A stretch of 64,000 nt of DNA from Apostichopus japonicus (GCF_037975245.1 NC_092575.1:24787841-24851840); one strand, 5' to 3'; shown: positions 35,479-47,862, counted from the stretch's first letter. A program made the numbers and translations. The notes: generated from the letters alone by a model not told the origin.

Positions 35479-37093
35479 ATGAATGAATGAATGAATGAAT
35501 GAATGAATAAATGAATGAATGGATGGATGGATGGATGGATGGATGGATGGATGGATGGATGGATGGATGGATGGATCCATGGATGGATGGATGGATGGAT
35601 GGATGGATGAATGAATGAATGGATGAATAAATGAATAAATTGAAATTATAAATTCTATGATACTGGGCAGCCATGTATACACTCAGTGGGGAAAAATAAA
35701 AAGACTTGTAGCTCCCACTTGCATTGCTTGCTCAAAAATGAGGTTGAGGATTCAATTAATCATCGTAGATCATTTTGGACTTTCTTTGCAAATTTGAAGA
35801 TTCTTTTTCAATTTTGAAAAGCAGTTGATTAATATATTGCATGTGCACTTTGTTTGATTGTATAAACTTTTACTGTTGAAACTCAGCTAGCTGTCTTCTA
35901 GAAGCCTTGTGAGGTGCATTTGGTACATTCTTAGATGATATTGTCCGATACTTTATCCCAGAAAATGCAAGTCGTTTAATTGATTAGTGATGTTTTCATT
36001 CAAATGATGTAAGTGATGTTAAAAGTTTTGAAAGTTTCCAGTCTGGTCTTTTCATGTCTTTTGTACTGTTATTTACATTCCCCCTCCCCCTCCCCCACCC
36101 CCCAAGAAAAGAAGGAAAAGAGAAAAGAGAAAGGGGTTGGGAATCGAAATGTATTCATTTATCATTTCGATTGATAATTATCCTTGGTGAAATATTTTGG
36201 TCAATTGCAATCATTCATATTTTGTGCGAAAAAGTTCATGAGATAACTCACTTATAATTTCTGTCAGTGCTGTATCATTTAACACACAGACAACCATAGG
36301 TGTAGGAGGGGGGGGGGGGGGGCTGCAGCCCCCAACCAAAAATTTGGGCAATATGCTGATAATTTTTCGGGCACCTACTGAAAGAAGAATAATTTGCAAT
36401 GTGTTTTTCAATGGTTAAACTGATATTATTATGAACATGATTATTGTAACGACTTCCCCAATAATTATAATCAATATGGAAGGGTAATAACACGGAAAAT
36501 GATTGTATGTTATTGGCAAGTGATGTAATAACCGATGAATGCCTATATGATATGCACATTCAACATGTTAAACGCATGTGGAACGCGCGAAAAAACTTGG
36601 TTTTATATTTCAGGCAAGTCGTTACAGCCCCCCCCAAATCAAATTAGGCTCCTACGCCTATGCAGACAACTGTAATGAATGCTCTTTATTTTTAAAAAAA
36701 AGAAGAATTTTTTTTTCACATTTCAAGGCATGCTGGGGCAATACCAAAATATAGTTAGAAACCATTTCACAAGATGATTAGAACATATTTTTCGGCAGGC
36801 CTTTTCTTTCATATCTATTTCTTTTTTTCCAGTTATGTACCACCAAACCAGGAAGAGAAATGATGAAAGCCAAGCGTGCCTATATCATCATGAGGGAGTT
36901 TGACAAATGGGAGAGAAATGAACAGCTAAATGATATATGCCAGGATTTGATACAACACCTGATTGGAGATGAACCTAGCCCTGGAATGGAGAACTTGGAG
37001 CAAGTCGAGATTCCTACCGAAATGAGAGAAAAGTTTGACAAGTTGACTGCTGAGAACCCAAGGGTAGTTGATGAGGATCTGGCGAGAAATTAG
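33064..37093 (+). CDS. HGH1: HGH1 homologue, eEF2-folding chaperone
   Basis: HGH1 is an ARM-like repeat cytosolic protein of the FAM203/BRP16 family that assists folding of elongation factor 2 with TRiC and Hsp90. Exons: 33064-33727, 34271-34461 and 36833-37093, total 1116 nt (371 aa; human 390). The first exon gives helical repeats with [34 protein letters not shown] and the family block [16 protein letters not shown]. Exon 2 continues [39 protein letters not shown]. Exon 3 has [11 protein letters not shown] and [20 protein letters not shown]. This order matches DUF383 followed by DUF384. The exon 1 donor is GAGATAG|GTCGGT. Intron 2 contains a SINE copy, a compound microsatellite and a hAT MITE. 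Confidence 0.94.
35218..35440 (+). repeat. SINE fragment
   Basis: Reverse-orientation copy of the 29.4 kb SINE body, sharing CCCCCGGGGGACACGTGG, GCACTGTGGTGCCCCAGGAG and TTGTGCACACTTTGGTGTG. Its 3' end turns into (TAAA)n at 35432. Confidence 0.75.
35432..35645 (+). repeat. Compound microsatellite (TAAA)n-(TGAA)n-(GGAT)n
   Basis: Successive tetranucleotide tracts that differ by single-base steps, starting at the SINE tail. The Ser-Ile-His-Pro ORFs on the minus strand are artefacts. Confidence 0.92.
36295..36662. mobile_element. hAT-type MITE, family B copy 2
   Basis: Ends CATAGGTGTAGGAGG and CTCCTACGCCTATG form an inverted repeat, flanked by a perfect 8-bp duplication CAGACAAC (36287-36294 and 36663-36670). 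It lies in HGH1 intron 2. Confidence 0.88.
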
Positions 37094-37212
37094 CTCTACT
37101 TTAGAAGGAAAGAACGAAAGAAATCAACAAAAATGTTGGATATTTGGCGGAATTGCAAGTTGGGAATCCTTTAGGAAAAAACAAGTGATCTAAATTTACT
37201 TTGAAAAGAACT

Positions 37213-38502
37213 ATTACTCAAGGACAGTGTTGTGGTTAGATTGTGATTACATCAAGAGGGTTTTTAGGCACAGGTTGGACCCCTGAGACATTGATATCAA
37301 TAGGTCCCATTTAAAGAACCATTACTCAAGGACAGTGTTGTGGTTAGTTTGTGATTACATCAAGAGGGTGTTTAGGCAGAGGTTGGACCCCTGAGACATT
37401 GATATCAATAGGTCCCATTTAAAGAACCATTACTCAAGGACAGTGTTGTGGTTAGTTTGTGATTACATCAAGGGGGTTTTTAGGCACAGGTTGGACCCCT
37501 GGGACTTTGATATCAATAGGTACCATTTAAAGAATCATTACTCAAGGACAGTATTGTGGTTAGATTGTGATTACATCAAGAGGGTGTTTAGGCACAGGTT
37601 GGACCCCTGGGACATTGATATCAATAGGTATCATTTAAAGAACCATTACTTAAGGACAGTGTTGTGGTTAGTTTGTGATTACATCAAGGGGGTGTTTAGG
37701 CACAGGTTGGACCCCTGGGACTTTGATATCAATAGGTACCATTTAAAGAATCATTACTCAAGGACAGTATTGTGGTTAGATTGTGATTACATCAAGAGGG
37801 TGTTTAGGCACAGGTTGGACCCCTGGGACATTGATATCAATAGGTATCATTTAAAGAACCATTACTCAAGGACAGTGTTGTGGTTAGTTTGTGATTACAT
37901 CAAGAGGGTGTTTAGGCACAGGTTGAACCCCTGGGACATTGATATCAATAGGTCCCATTTAAAGAACCATTACTCAAGGACAGTGTTGTGGTTAGTTTGT
38001 GATTACATCAAGAGGGTGTTTAGGCACAGGTTGCACCCCTGGGACATTGATATCAATAGGTACCATTTAAAGAACCATTAGTCAAGGACAGTGTTGTGGT
38101 TAGTTTGTGATTACATCAAGAGGGTGTTTAAGCACAGGTTGGACCCTTGGGACATTGATATCAATAGGTCCCATTTAAAGAACCATTACTCAAGGACAGT
38201 GTTGTGGTTAGTTTGTGATTACATCAAGAGGGTGTTTAGGCACAGGTTGAACCCCTGGGACATTGATATAAATAGGTCCCATTTAAAGAACCATTACTCA
38301 AGGACAGTGTTGTGGTTAGTTTGTGATTACATCAAGAGGGTGTTTAGGCACAGGTTGGACCCCTGGGACATTGATATCAATAGGTCCCATTTAAAGAACC
38401 ATTACTCAAGGACAGTGTTGTGGTTAGATTGTGATTACATCAAGAGGGTGTTTAGTCACAGGTTGGACCCCTGGGAGTTTGATATTCATAGGTCCCATAT
38501 TT
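37213..38502 (+). repeat. Satellite, 108-bp unit, 12 copies
   Basis: GACAGTGTTGTGG recurs at exact 108-bp spacing from 37223 to 38411. As 108 equals 36 codons, one frame stays open through most units and encodes a repeated 36-residue peptide (VLWLVCDYIKRVFRHRLDPW...). The first two units carry CCCTGAGAC (in-frame TGA) where later ones have CCCTGGGAC, and one junction carries TAG. The array starts about 120 bp after the HGH1 stop and may lie in its 3' UTR. Confidence 0.92.
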
Positions 38503-38509
38503 AGTGTCA

Positions 38510-39090
38510 TCTAAGACCCTTACAATGTACTGCATCTTTTCCTTAAGTATTTTATGAGAAAGAGAAAAATGCACTATTCTTTCTCCTGTTTTTTCCCTGG
38601 CTGGGGTGGTGGAGGAGGAAGTGAGAAAGGGGGTAAGGGTTGTGGATGGGGGAGGAAGAATTCCCTCTCCCTAACTTCAGTGAAGGACGACATTGTCTTT
38701 GATGCCTATGTTTACACTAATTGTAATCATCATTTCTAATAGGTTTACATATTATTGAATTATTTTATTAGTAATACAGAGAAAATGGAGGTGATAAATT
38801 TATCATGTATTTCGTCCTTTCTTATATTTTGTTTCTTGCTATTTTAATCTTGTTTGTCACTTATTTAGACCAGGAATTTGTTACTCCCAGCTCAGACCAT
38901 GACAATGGGCAAAACAAAATCGTAAAATGTACACATTAACGATTATTCCTGTGATTGAAATGGATCGCTTAACAAAATTGCTGGAAATTCTGTGAGACTT
39001 TAGGTCAAATCCACATCACCATAGCAGTTTCCATGGTGAAGTTGTTGGTGATATTTTGTAAATGTATCTGTCAACAGCATAATTGGTGGG
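38510..39090. other. Flank between satellite and MITE
   Basis: A G-rich patch at 38600-38660 and AT-rich sequence; no gene is supported. Confidence 0.45.
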
Positions 39091-39093
39091 ATA

Positions 39094-39762
39094 CAGTGGC
39101 GGCGGAACCGGGGGGGGGGGGCTTGGGGGGCTCAGCCCCCAATGAAAAAGTTGAGGGGCAAATGCATGATAAGCCCCCCCCCCCCCCCAATATTTACCAA
39201 GGCTCCGAAACGTGCATCTGCCCTTTTAAATGCATACTTGTCGATCTGTCCGATGCACACGTATACTATATAGGTGTAATAATTGTAGTAATGCTGGGGG
39301 TGCATGCATTCGTCACAGTGCTTGGTTCAAAGAAATTTGTTGGCAACTGCATGGATTTGGAATTACCCATTTGTTGACATTAAGAAATGCTTTCTGTTAT
39401 TTCTTAGGACTTTTATTTAATTATTGCATTTAATTGCAAGTAGTAATTTACTACACTCAAAAACGTCTTTGCGAGTACACTACGAGTAATAGCTACTCTC
39501 TTAAAACACCATCGAATATACAAATTACAATGTTTTTACAGATTTTTACGTGCAATCTGAAAAATTGCAGGCTTGAGACCCATATTTTAGGGCTAGGTAT
39601 TCGCAGCATAAAACACTCGGGAAGTGCCGTTTCCGGCCATCTGGGGGTTTGAAAAACCCTAAATTTTCTTGTACGCTCCGCGCCAACCGATGGTGGCGCT
39701 CCGCTTAGATAGTCTCCACACATTAGCCCCCCCCCAATAATTTTCCCGTTCCACCGCGCCTG
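39094..39762. mobile_element. hAT-type MITE, family A copy 2
   Basis: Starts CAGTGGCGGCGGAACCGG and ends CACCGCGCCTG, flanked by a perfect 8-bp duplication GTGGGATA (39086-39093 and 39763-39770). Shares both ends with 29746-30830 but has a different middle. Confidence 0.9.
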
Positions 39763-40487
39763 GTGGGATAAGGATTTCACTATCCCCCCTCCACTCCCTA
39801 GCACGCTACCCTTTATTGGGAGTAAAAGCCCTATGCATATTCGATTTCAAAAGATATCATCCCATGGACTCAACTTTTTAGCATGACATCAAATCAGCAT
39901 GTAGAAACAATACTTGCCTGTGAAGGTCATGACATCAACACTGACCCTAGAAGGTGTTGACCTCAAATGTCAACACTTGACAAGGATGACCAAGACGTCA
40001 GCGCTATTGTTGATATTTTGGTCCAAGGCTCCTTTAACCTGAGAAACACTTCTATCATAAACAACAAGGATACGCGTTTAGCTTTGTTCCTTCTAATTAT
40101 TACTGACAATTAGGAGGGGATGGAAGTATTTGTCACCAGATTTCTAAATATTCTCACCTGTAATACGTCGTTTGTCCGATTCGGCGAATCTATTGAATAG
40201 TTCTTATGATCCCTTGTAGGCCGGGTTTATTATTAAATTGACCCACTGTACATTATGAGTGCAACCACCATATTTTGAGGGTCGGGGGACAAGTTTCGGT
40301 ACATTTAAAAAATGCTACCGAAATAGCTCTGCGAAGGCTGTACAACTAATAAAAAGTAGGAAATGTCTGCGTCGGCGAAGCGTGCTAACAATTCCACTAT
40401 AGCCTATATGTGCCCTGTTTTGAGCAAGATTATCTTTGTAACTTTGCAGCTAATTTGCCAAATAATGCCAAAACAAAGAAGTCGTAG

Positions 40488-40565
40488 CCGGGTCCTCTCC
40501 AGTGCGGGCCACTCCCCGGGTTCTCCACAGTGCGGGCCCCTCACCGGGTCCTCCACAGTGCCTTT
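40488..40565 (+). repeat. GC-rich tandem repeat, about 28-bp unit
   Basis: Two full copies and a partial third of GGGT.CTC..CAGTGCGGGCC.CTC.CC in an otherwise AT-rich region. Confidence 0.6.
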
Positions 40566-40938
40566 AAGTGTGTGTGGACGGTGATTTTTTGTTATCATCA
40601 TGTGAGATCCGGGATTGAATGCATCAGGTGTGAAAGTTGTGGTATCTTTCATAACCTGTAATGACCTCGAATATAAACCGGTATTTCTCCAATGGGTGGT
40701 TTTGTTTCTAATAATACGACTAATTCTCACTTTTGGCGAACAATGTGAAACCAAAATAGAAAATGCAAACAGAGAGAAGAAAAGAGAGAAATTGCTAGAT
40801 AAAAATAGTAACGAAACCTGTTTCTCTATGTAAATAATGAAAGGAAAGACAATAAAGGGAAAATCATGACGTATAACCAGACGTGGAGATGAAGGCCTAA
40901 CTCTGAATTTGGTCACGTTTTCTATAATTCAGAATATG

Positions 40939-40946
40939 CATAAAAG
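40939..40946 (+). promoter_or_regulatory. TATA-like box of the cystine-knot gene
   Basis: CATAAAAG lies about 110 bp before the ATG at 41053. Spacing fits a short 5' UTR with transcription starting near 40965-40975. Confidence 0.4.
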
Positions 40947-41052
40947 AGCAGGAATATTCAGTGATTGAGACAAAACCTTCTCCTGCTCTCGAGAATTCAA
41001 CAGCATTTTCTCAACTTGTGACTACTTGTTCAACGACGAAAACTACCATATA

Positions 41053-44000
41053 ATGGTAAGTCGAATACTTGACTTATTGTTCCCTTTTCATTGCTGCTTT
41101 TTATCTTTAACTTTTTAGGAAAATGTATAATTTCAATTATTATTTATTCTATTAAAACAATAAGAAATTGGTCTGGACGAAAATTTATATTAGCGAAATT
41201 TAGTCGACTACATATATGTTTTGCTGTAAGGCAATTTTCGCTTAACGAAATTGAATTGTATAGAACTATGGTTCACAATGAAGTTCCCGTATGTTCGAGA
41301 GGAGCATTTCGACAGCGAAATTGTGATCATGAGATAATTCTGTAACATAAACAATAGAATAAGCGAAAATGACAGGCAAATTTACTCATGGAATTACAAG
41401 TTAACCTTGACAGCTAAATTTAATGGGAATATACTTCGCTTCAGTACAATTTCCAAAAGCTTCCTCAATTCTTAAAATGCCGTGAATGTGTAGGCTGGCG
41501 ATAACAATGCTACAAATGAGCTTCCTTTCGATTTGATTCGTGGAAAGCAACACGTGAGCTAATAATTGTGACCAAAGGTAAACTCTTTCCCAACAAATCT
41601 GTACACTAGTTTGATCCCTTAGACTCCACAAAAATATACATCAGGGATGTACCCGGGATTTCCTGAGTGCCGGGTATACTGATCGCCATCCTGGGGAGGG
41701 GTCTAAGGGGGAGGGGGTGTCCCCCCTTGAGAAATTTTTGAAGGTGCTCAGATGACAAATGCTGGCACTTGTGTAGCTTTTTAAGCACATACACAAGTAC
41801 TAGTACTAGTACTAATTTACATTTTTAATTTTTTTTTTATTGAAATATATTACGTACCTGCTAAAAGTTATTAGTTTGCTTCAAAGAGATTTTCCAAGGG
41901 ACCAATTGAGAGCCGTAAGTAATGTTTCTCGCATGCGAAACTGGTGCATTATTAGTCTGTATGAATTTGGCATAGGCTAGGCCCAATTTATGTTGAATAT
42001 AATTTTAGGAATTTTTTGGATTTTATTGAAAATAGTGCTGGGCGGGATTCACGAGTTTTAAGACGGTGCTGGGTGGTTATTTTTAGTGCTGGACGGGGCC
42101 GCCCAGTGCCGCCCAGCGTGGGCACATCCCTGCATATGTTTATACGCTATAGGCTGTTACTATAAGTGAGTCAATCGAATTGTTTCGGCGTGTAACGTTT
42201 GTATTTAAGCAGAAGTCAACACGGACGATTTTTGGAAAGAAATAAATCTTATAAAATATGTGCAGCGAATAATTACACTGATGACATGACAGTATACCCT
42301 CCTTCACTGTGGCCTTTAACGTTATAGTAGACAGCATCTGATAGAAAAGAAGCTGTACTAGTTAATCGGCATCCCAGATTGATCTATACAACAAATTAAT
42401 ACTGCAATGTTCAATTTAAATGTTGTCAGTGCAGGTGGTACTGAAATACCAATTCTACTTATCGATGTATTACCATTAAAACGACGAATTCGTGCAATTG
42501 CACCAAAATCAGATGCGATCGGATGCAGGATTTTACCAAGGAGAGGATGTGATCGTGAGATTATTATGTGGTCATCATAGTTTATGGTGGGCGAGGGAGG
42601 GGGGGTTGTCACCTTTTTAAAGTGTGGCGTCATTCGTGCGGATAAAAACAACATAAATATATATATATACTTTTCGAGCCAAGTGTGTCATTATTCACTA
42701 TTATTGTTTTATGTGTACATTATGTTGTATTATCGTTGACATGCATATGTATCACTGCATTCGAAGGCTTCACCAGAAATGACAATTCAGACATCTATAA
42801 TTCGGAATCATTTACTTTAGTGTTAGTTTTTTGGTTTAGTATTTTGAACTAGGTGTATTATTTAATTTGACCATGTTTCTTTTATTTTTGCTTTCAGGCG
42901 ATACTCAAGTTTCTCACTTTGGCGATTGCCATTGTCTGTGTCAAAGGTCAAGCCAGACCTGCTCTCCAATGTTCTACAGAAGCCGATGGGTAAGATTCAA
43001 TATGTCCCCTTTACTATACTATTGTTTTTTTTATATAATACAACAAAAAACTGATTTACAATGGCAAAAACAATTGATAAAGTCTTCTTATAAGCATATG
43101 TCCTCGAACGGGTTTCATCGACAGACTAAAGGATAGAGTCTCCTACAAATTTAGTGAAATCTTTTATACGTTACCAGTTGCAAACTTTCATCATTTTGTC
43201 TGAACCTTGTTCCCGGCAGTGGCGTAGCCAGTGGGAGGGGGTCAAAGGGGGGGGGGCAGAGTTCCGCCACAGAAATTTTGGGACGCGATGGTTGACGGTG
43301 AAAATTCAAAGGGAGCAAAACAAAAAATGTACACGAACCTGGGGGATGCCTTTTTCGAAAGTATTATTCTTTTTAAACCTCCAGTCATATTGTTTGTGTT
43401 ACCATCTTGCCATCTTTTGGTTGTTTTATATTAAATTTATTTTCAATTTATGTTTTGATAGTCTTATTGTTGCTAATTTTCGGCTGTAATAGTTTGGTAT
43501 TTTAGTTTTATTGTATGCTGACATATTTTATTTTTTATTGTTAAGTTATTTATTTCTGTAATTCTTAGGATGCAATATTTTTAGCCTGTAATATTTTTAA
43601 GCTGTAATATTTTGTAAGCGATTATGCGATTCTGTGAAGTGCATTGAGATCATTCCTTTGATGTAAAGCGCTATGTAAGAATAAATTATTATTATTATAA
43701 TATATTTTTTTCAATATGTGATATAACCGGATGGTTTACGACCGTGCAGGCGCGCACATTATTTTTTCGTTTTATACCCCCCAACAATTAGTAAATTTTT
43801 TGTACCAAAACAGGAAAATTTAAGTACACAAATGTAGTTTAAAAGAAATGGAAATGATAGCACCATTTTGCATCTAAGCCCTTTTCGAAAAACAAAAATT
43901 TTCAAAAAGTGGAGGGGGACCCCTTCCCTTTTACCCCTCCCCCAGGACGGCGAACCATCGCTATGTGCCTGAAATTTGACTTTGCCCCCACCCCACAAGC

Positions 44001-47000
44001 TGGCTACGCCCCTGGTTCCTGGGATTGAATTTATAGTATCATATTATATGTTTTCAAGTCTACACTAAAGAAAGCTTATGCTCGACGTACGGTCGTAAAT
44101 GAAAACTCCAAATTTTTAATTTCGACCTTTCTGTATGTTAAAAGTAAAGATAAAATTGAAGATTTCAAGATATTGAGTCATAGTTTCGAGACAAACATTT
44201 CGAAGAAACAAACAAACCAAAAACAACTCTTGTTTTCACTGTTCTATGCATGCGGTCGTATTGGACATGTTATTTGATGTTTGTAAGACAAATATTTTTC
44301 AAATGGTATTTTATTGTCAGCTATTGTACATGTACCGGTACGTTTCATCTAATTCGCGTATCATTTAAACTATTATGAGTTGATATAATGATGATTTTTT
44401 TTCATTTGGTGCGATTAAGCCGATTATTCAATAGAGAAGTTAGCATTTGTATAGAAAACACACAAGAGGGGAGGATTCAAGAAAACAAAGAAATTAAAAA
44501 CTATAAAAAAATAATAATTAATTAATTTTTTTTATTCATGCTGATAAGTATAATTACAATGACGTCAGTATTTATAATTGATATGTGACTTCAGTTTCTG
44601 TACTCAGTTCCATAACTCGATGAAATTGAGCAACTCTAATACTAATTCCTATTTTTATCTATTTATTTTTTGGTATCATTTAGTTATGAAACAGTCGATC
44701 AACTGGCTAAGTTAGCTACCAATACAGTTGACGCGACAACAACCGTACCGATCGAAGTTGCAGAAGAATCTGTAGAAACGGCTGAACGCAGGTAAGTAAC
44801 CATAGAAACAAGTAACGATATACTGTAATGGTAGTGCACGGAAGTGACGTGGGGATACGAAATTCTTAACATTTTATCATTTATTTTCACCGGTTACACC
44901 GAAAATTGTTTACACTGAAGCTTAATATATTGAGGAAAAAAGTCATATTCGAGAGGTACATGGCAAAATTCCAATCGTTGTTCAAATTATAAAGTCAATT
45001 GAAATACTTGAATGCATCATGTAAATGTTACAGACCCAAAGAAAGCCCCTTTTATGAAATAATGTAGGCTATTAGTCAGCGAATTTGGAAATAACAAGTC
45101 AGCTTATAGATTATAATATGGAGGAAAGCAAATCTTACGAAGATATTGCGTAGTGTGGATACGTAACGGTGCTGTCAAAATGCTAATTTTTCTGTTTCTG
45201 AAATTTGTGCTGCTTATTCATCATTTTGCTGCGAACCGTCACTGTGTTACAACAAAATTGATTTCACGAGATTTGATTGAATGATCAATATATCATTTTT
45301 ATCACATTTGCATAGGCGTAGGCGACCAATTTGATTAAGGGTGGGGGGGGGGGTGCTGTAACGACTTGCCCGAAAAATATAACCAAAATTTTTCGCACGC
45401 TCCGCGCGCATTCCACCCGTTAATGTATATACATGACATAAAGGCATGCATCAGTTATTACATCACATGCCAATAACATACAATCATTTTCCGTGTTATA
45501 ACCCTTCCATATTGGTTATAAATATTGGGAAAGTCGTTACAATAATAATGATAAGAAAAATATAAGTTTAACCATTGAAAAACACATTGCGAATTATTTT
45601 TCTTTCAGTAGGTGTCCCGAAAAATTCTCAGCATATTACCCAAATTTTCACAAAAATTTTGGGTTGGGGATGGGGGGGGGGCTGCGGCCCCCAGCCCCCG
45701 CCTCCTAGGCGTAACAACATCACATATACCACCTATTTTGATCATTTCATTTTTTATTTTTTATTTTTTTTGAATACATTTTAAATACAATTTTTAAATT
45801 GATTATTATTAGTATAATTTACATTCACACAACCATGTCTAAAGTGAGGATCAAGATTTTGAGATGCGTTTTTTTTTTCTTCAACTAACGGTACGGAATA
45901 TTGTCTTCCTCCATGTACACGGTGTTGTCTGCCAGCGTTATATATATGTAGGTATCAAAAGACGGAATTTGTACACCGTTGAGATCAGAGACCTATTATA
46001 TGCAGTACAATTTAGTATAGGAAGGGAAAATACTGTTGATGGATATCACACAGGACTATATACACCCTTATTCATCATTATCACTTCTGACGAGGTGAGT
46101 CGAAAAAGAAATAATTGACAACCCCCCCACCCCCCCCCAAAAAAAACTTTTGTAAAAGTAATGTTCCATTATCATATTTTTCTTATAGAAGGGAAATGAT
46201 CGGAAGGGGTTTACATTATTACAGTTGGTTATACGCCATACACATTGCCAGTATTACGAGATTGTTATCATAACACGAGTGGTTGTACAGTATGTATGGT
46301 TTATTTTGTTACAGTATCGTCCCAGCTTTCAGGTTTATAGATCCCTGTCCTATCAGACACGAGTTCAGCGGCATTGTCTACGGCGTTACTATCAAGAATG
46401 ATTTTGTCCTTGTTCTGTGGCCACAGACTTTCCACAAGGCTATATGCAGGTAAGTAACAGCGCCTCCATTACGTTATTTCTCACTCAATTTACCTTGAAG
46501 AATTCTCGAATGTGACATTAAAGAATTGACATCCGCCATTGACATACAAGACGGGTAATAATTTTTTGGATCAATATACGTTAAAAAGAAAATATTACAT
46601 TGAAAAGATCGACGAATAAAAGATTGCTATTTGATGTTGTTCTGCAAGACTTGATACTTTTCATAACCTCTGCCACTCGGACTGATGATACTGATTTTCG
46701 TATGTAAGCATAAATCAACCATATCACAGTACATCCCCGTTAATAAGTATTTTAATAAGTATATAGGGAACAAGGTTGAGATGATCTAAGGGAGGGAGGG
46801 AGGGGGGTGGATTGGAGCCTAGAGTAGGGCACATATTTCAGGAAGCGCTATACCCTCATTGTTATAGCTCGATTGTATTGTGACTGGATAACTAAAGGAG
46901 TAACTTAAGATGACTGGATAAATATATAGAAGTGCATCAACATGACTGAATAATCAGGAGCCTGTACTTCCAGAAGACCGGATAACTATAGGAGTAACTT

Positions 47001-47862
47001 ATGATGACTGGATAAATATATAGTAGTGCGTCCACATGACTGAAAAATCAGGAGCCTATACTTCCAGAAGACTGGATAACTATAGGAGTAACTTAAGATG
47101 ACTGGATAAATATAGTAGTGCGTCCACATGACTGAATAATCAGGAGCCTATACTTCCAGAAGACCGGATAATTATAGGAGTAACTTAAGATGACTGGAAA
47201 ATTAGGAGTCATTTCAGATGCCTGCAGGGGTAACAAGGAGAACTTCAAGTCGTTTCTTCTTACAGCCAGACTAATGGTTTGATTCCATTCACGTGATTCC
47301 TTTCACGGAGTTTCTGAATTATTCGTAAGATTTAGACTCTTCAAAAAACCATTGGCGTGTTTTCTTTCGCTTCAAGAGATCTGTTCGTTTGGCCTAAAGA
47401 AAGTTGAGTTATGTAAATCAAGTTTGTTAATTTGTTTTGTGGTCCAACATAAAGAAGAACAAAGTAAAACAATGTTTCTCTAATGTAAATTTCATTTCAC
47501 CTATTTTGCCAAATTGTTCATGTACTTAGTATATAACGTGTTCCTGATTGATTGACTGTCATCGTTGTTGTGGATATTTGTCATTAAGAAATTCTACTTC
47601 CTGCCCTTTTATTTGTTATCTCCAAAATCATCGATTAATTATCACTAAAAAATGTTATTCAAATTTAAATGTTCGATTTCACAGACCAGGTAACGATTGT
47701 CCGAAATGCAGTGGAAATTGCGTTCAACAGTACAAATATGAAAATGCCTTGGTGTATTCCTCGTGTTCAATCAGATGGGATCTGATCAAGGTCGAATCTG
47801 GATGTTGCTGTCACCAATACCAGCGAAACTCAATCACTTATCTCGCTGACGCAACGATCTAA
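41053..47862 (+). CDS. Secreted cystine-knot protein, Spaetzle/trunk/PTTH-like
   Basis: Five coding exons: 41053-41055 (the ATG alone, before GTAAGT), 42898-42989, 44684-44791, 46315-46449 and 47685-47862; total 516 nt (171 aa), phases consistent. Residues 1-20 (MAILKFLTLAIAIVCVKGQA) are a signal peptide. A Thr/Glu-rich pro-region follows. The C-terminal half has the cysteine order CPIRHEF, QTFHKAICR, NDCPKCSGNC, QQYKYENALVYSSC and a final KVESGCCC, which resembles the NGF-type cystine-knot ligands of the Spaetzle/trunk/PTTH group (C.Q.Y...L then CC.C at the end). This is assignment by pattern only; IL-17-like or another cystine-knot family remains possible. It is likely an extracellular, disulphide-linked signalling ligand. 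There is no obvious dibasic cleavage site other than RR-like junctions. Introns hold three transposon or tandem-repeat blocks. Confidence 0.82.
41642..42132. mobile_element. MITE with CAGGGATGT ends
   Basis: CAGGGATGTACCC at the left and GGGCACATCCCTG at the right are inverted; the interior has repeated GTGCTGGGCGG-like motifs near the right end. It looks hAT-like, but the flanking 8-mers do not match. Intron 1 of the cystine-knot gene. Confidence 0.65.
43217..44014. mobile_element. hAT-type MITE with CAG.GGCGTAGCCAG ends
   Basis: CAGTGGCGTAGCCAG and the complement of CAGGGGCGTAGCCAG, flanked by GTTCCCGG / GTTCCTGG (43209-43216 and 44015-44022, one mismatch). A LINE 3' end is inserted in it. 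Intron 2 of the cystine-knot gene. Confidence 0.87.
43434..43695 (+). repeat. LINE 3' end inserted in the hAT MITE
   Basis: T-rich 3' UTR-like sequence ending GTAAAGCGCTATGTAAGAAT followed by (ATT)n, the typical tail of CR1/L2-type LINEs. The left boundary is approximate. Confidence 0.6.
45311..45720. mobile_element. hAT-type MITE, family B copy 3, inverted
   Basis: CATAGGCGTAGG at the left and a decayed CTCCTAGGCGTAAC end at the right; the interior matches 36295-36662 in the opposite orientation (GCTGTAACGACTTGCCCG and TCAGTAGGTG). The flanks CACATTTG / CACATATA are partly alike. Intron 3 of the cystine-knot gene. Confidence 0.75.
46879..47205 (+). repeat. Tandem repeat, about 96-bp unit, 3.3 copies
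   Basis: Copies share ATAGGAGTAACTTAAGATGA, CTGGATAAATATATAG, CACATGACTGAATAATCAGG and TACTTCCAGAAGAC. It lies in the last intron of the cystine-knot gene. Confidence 0.85.

Noticed and set aside
35201-35682. Ser-Ile-His-Pro repeat ORFs
   Set aside because: Translation of (GGAT)n and neighbouring microsatellites.
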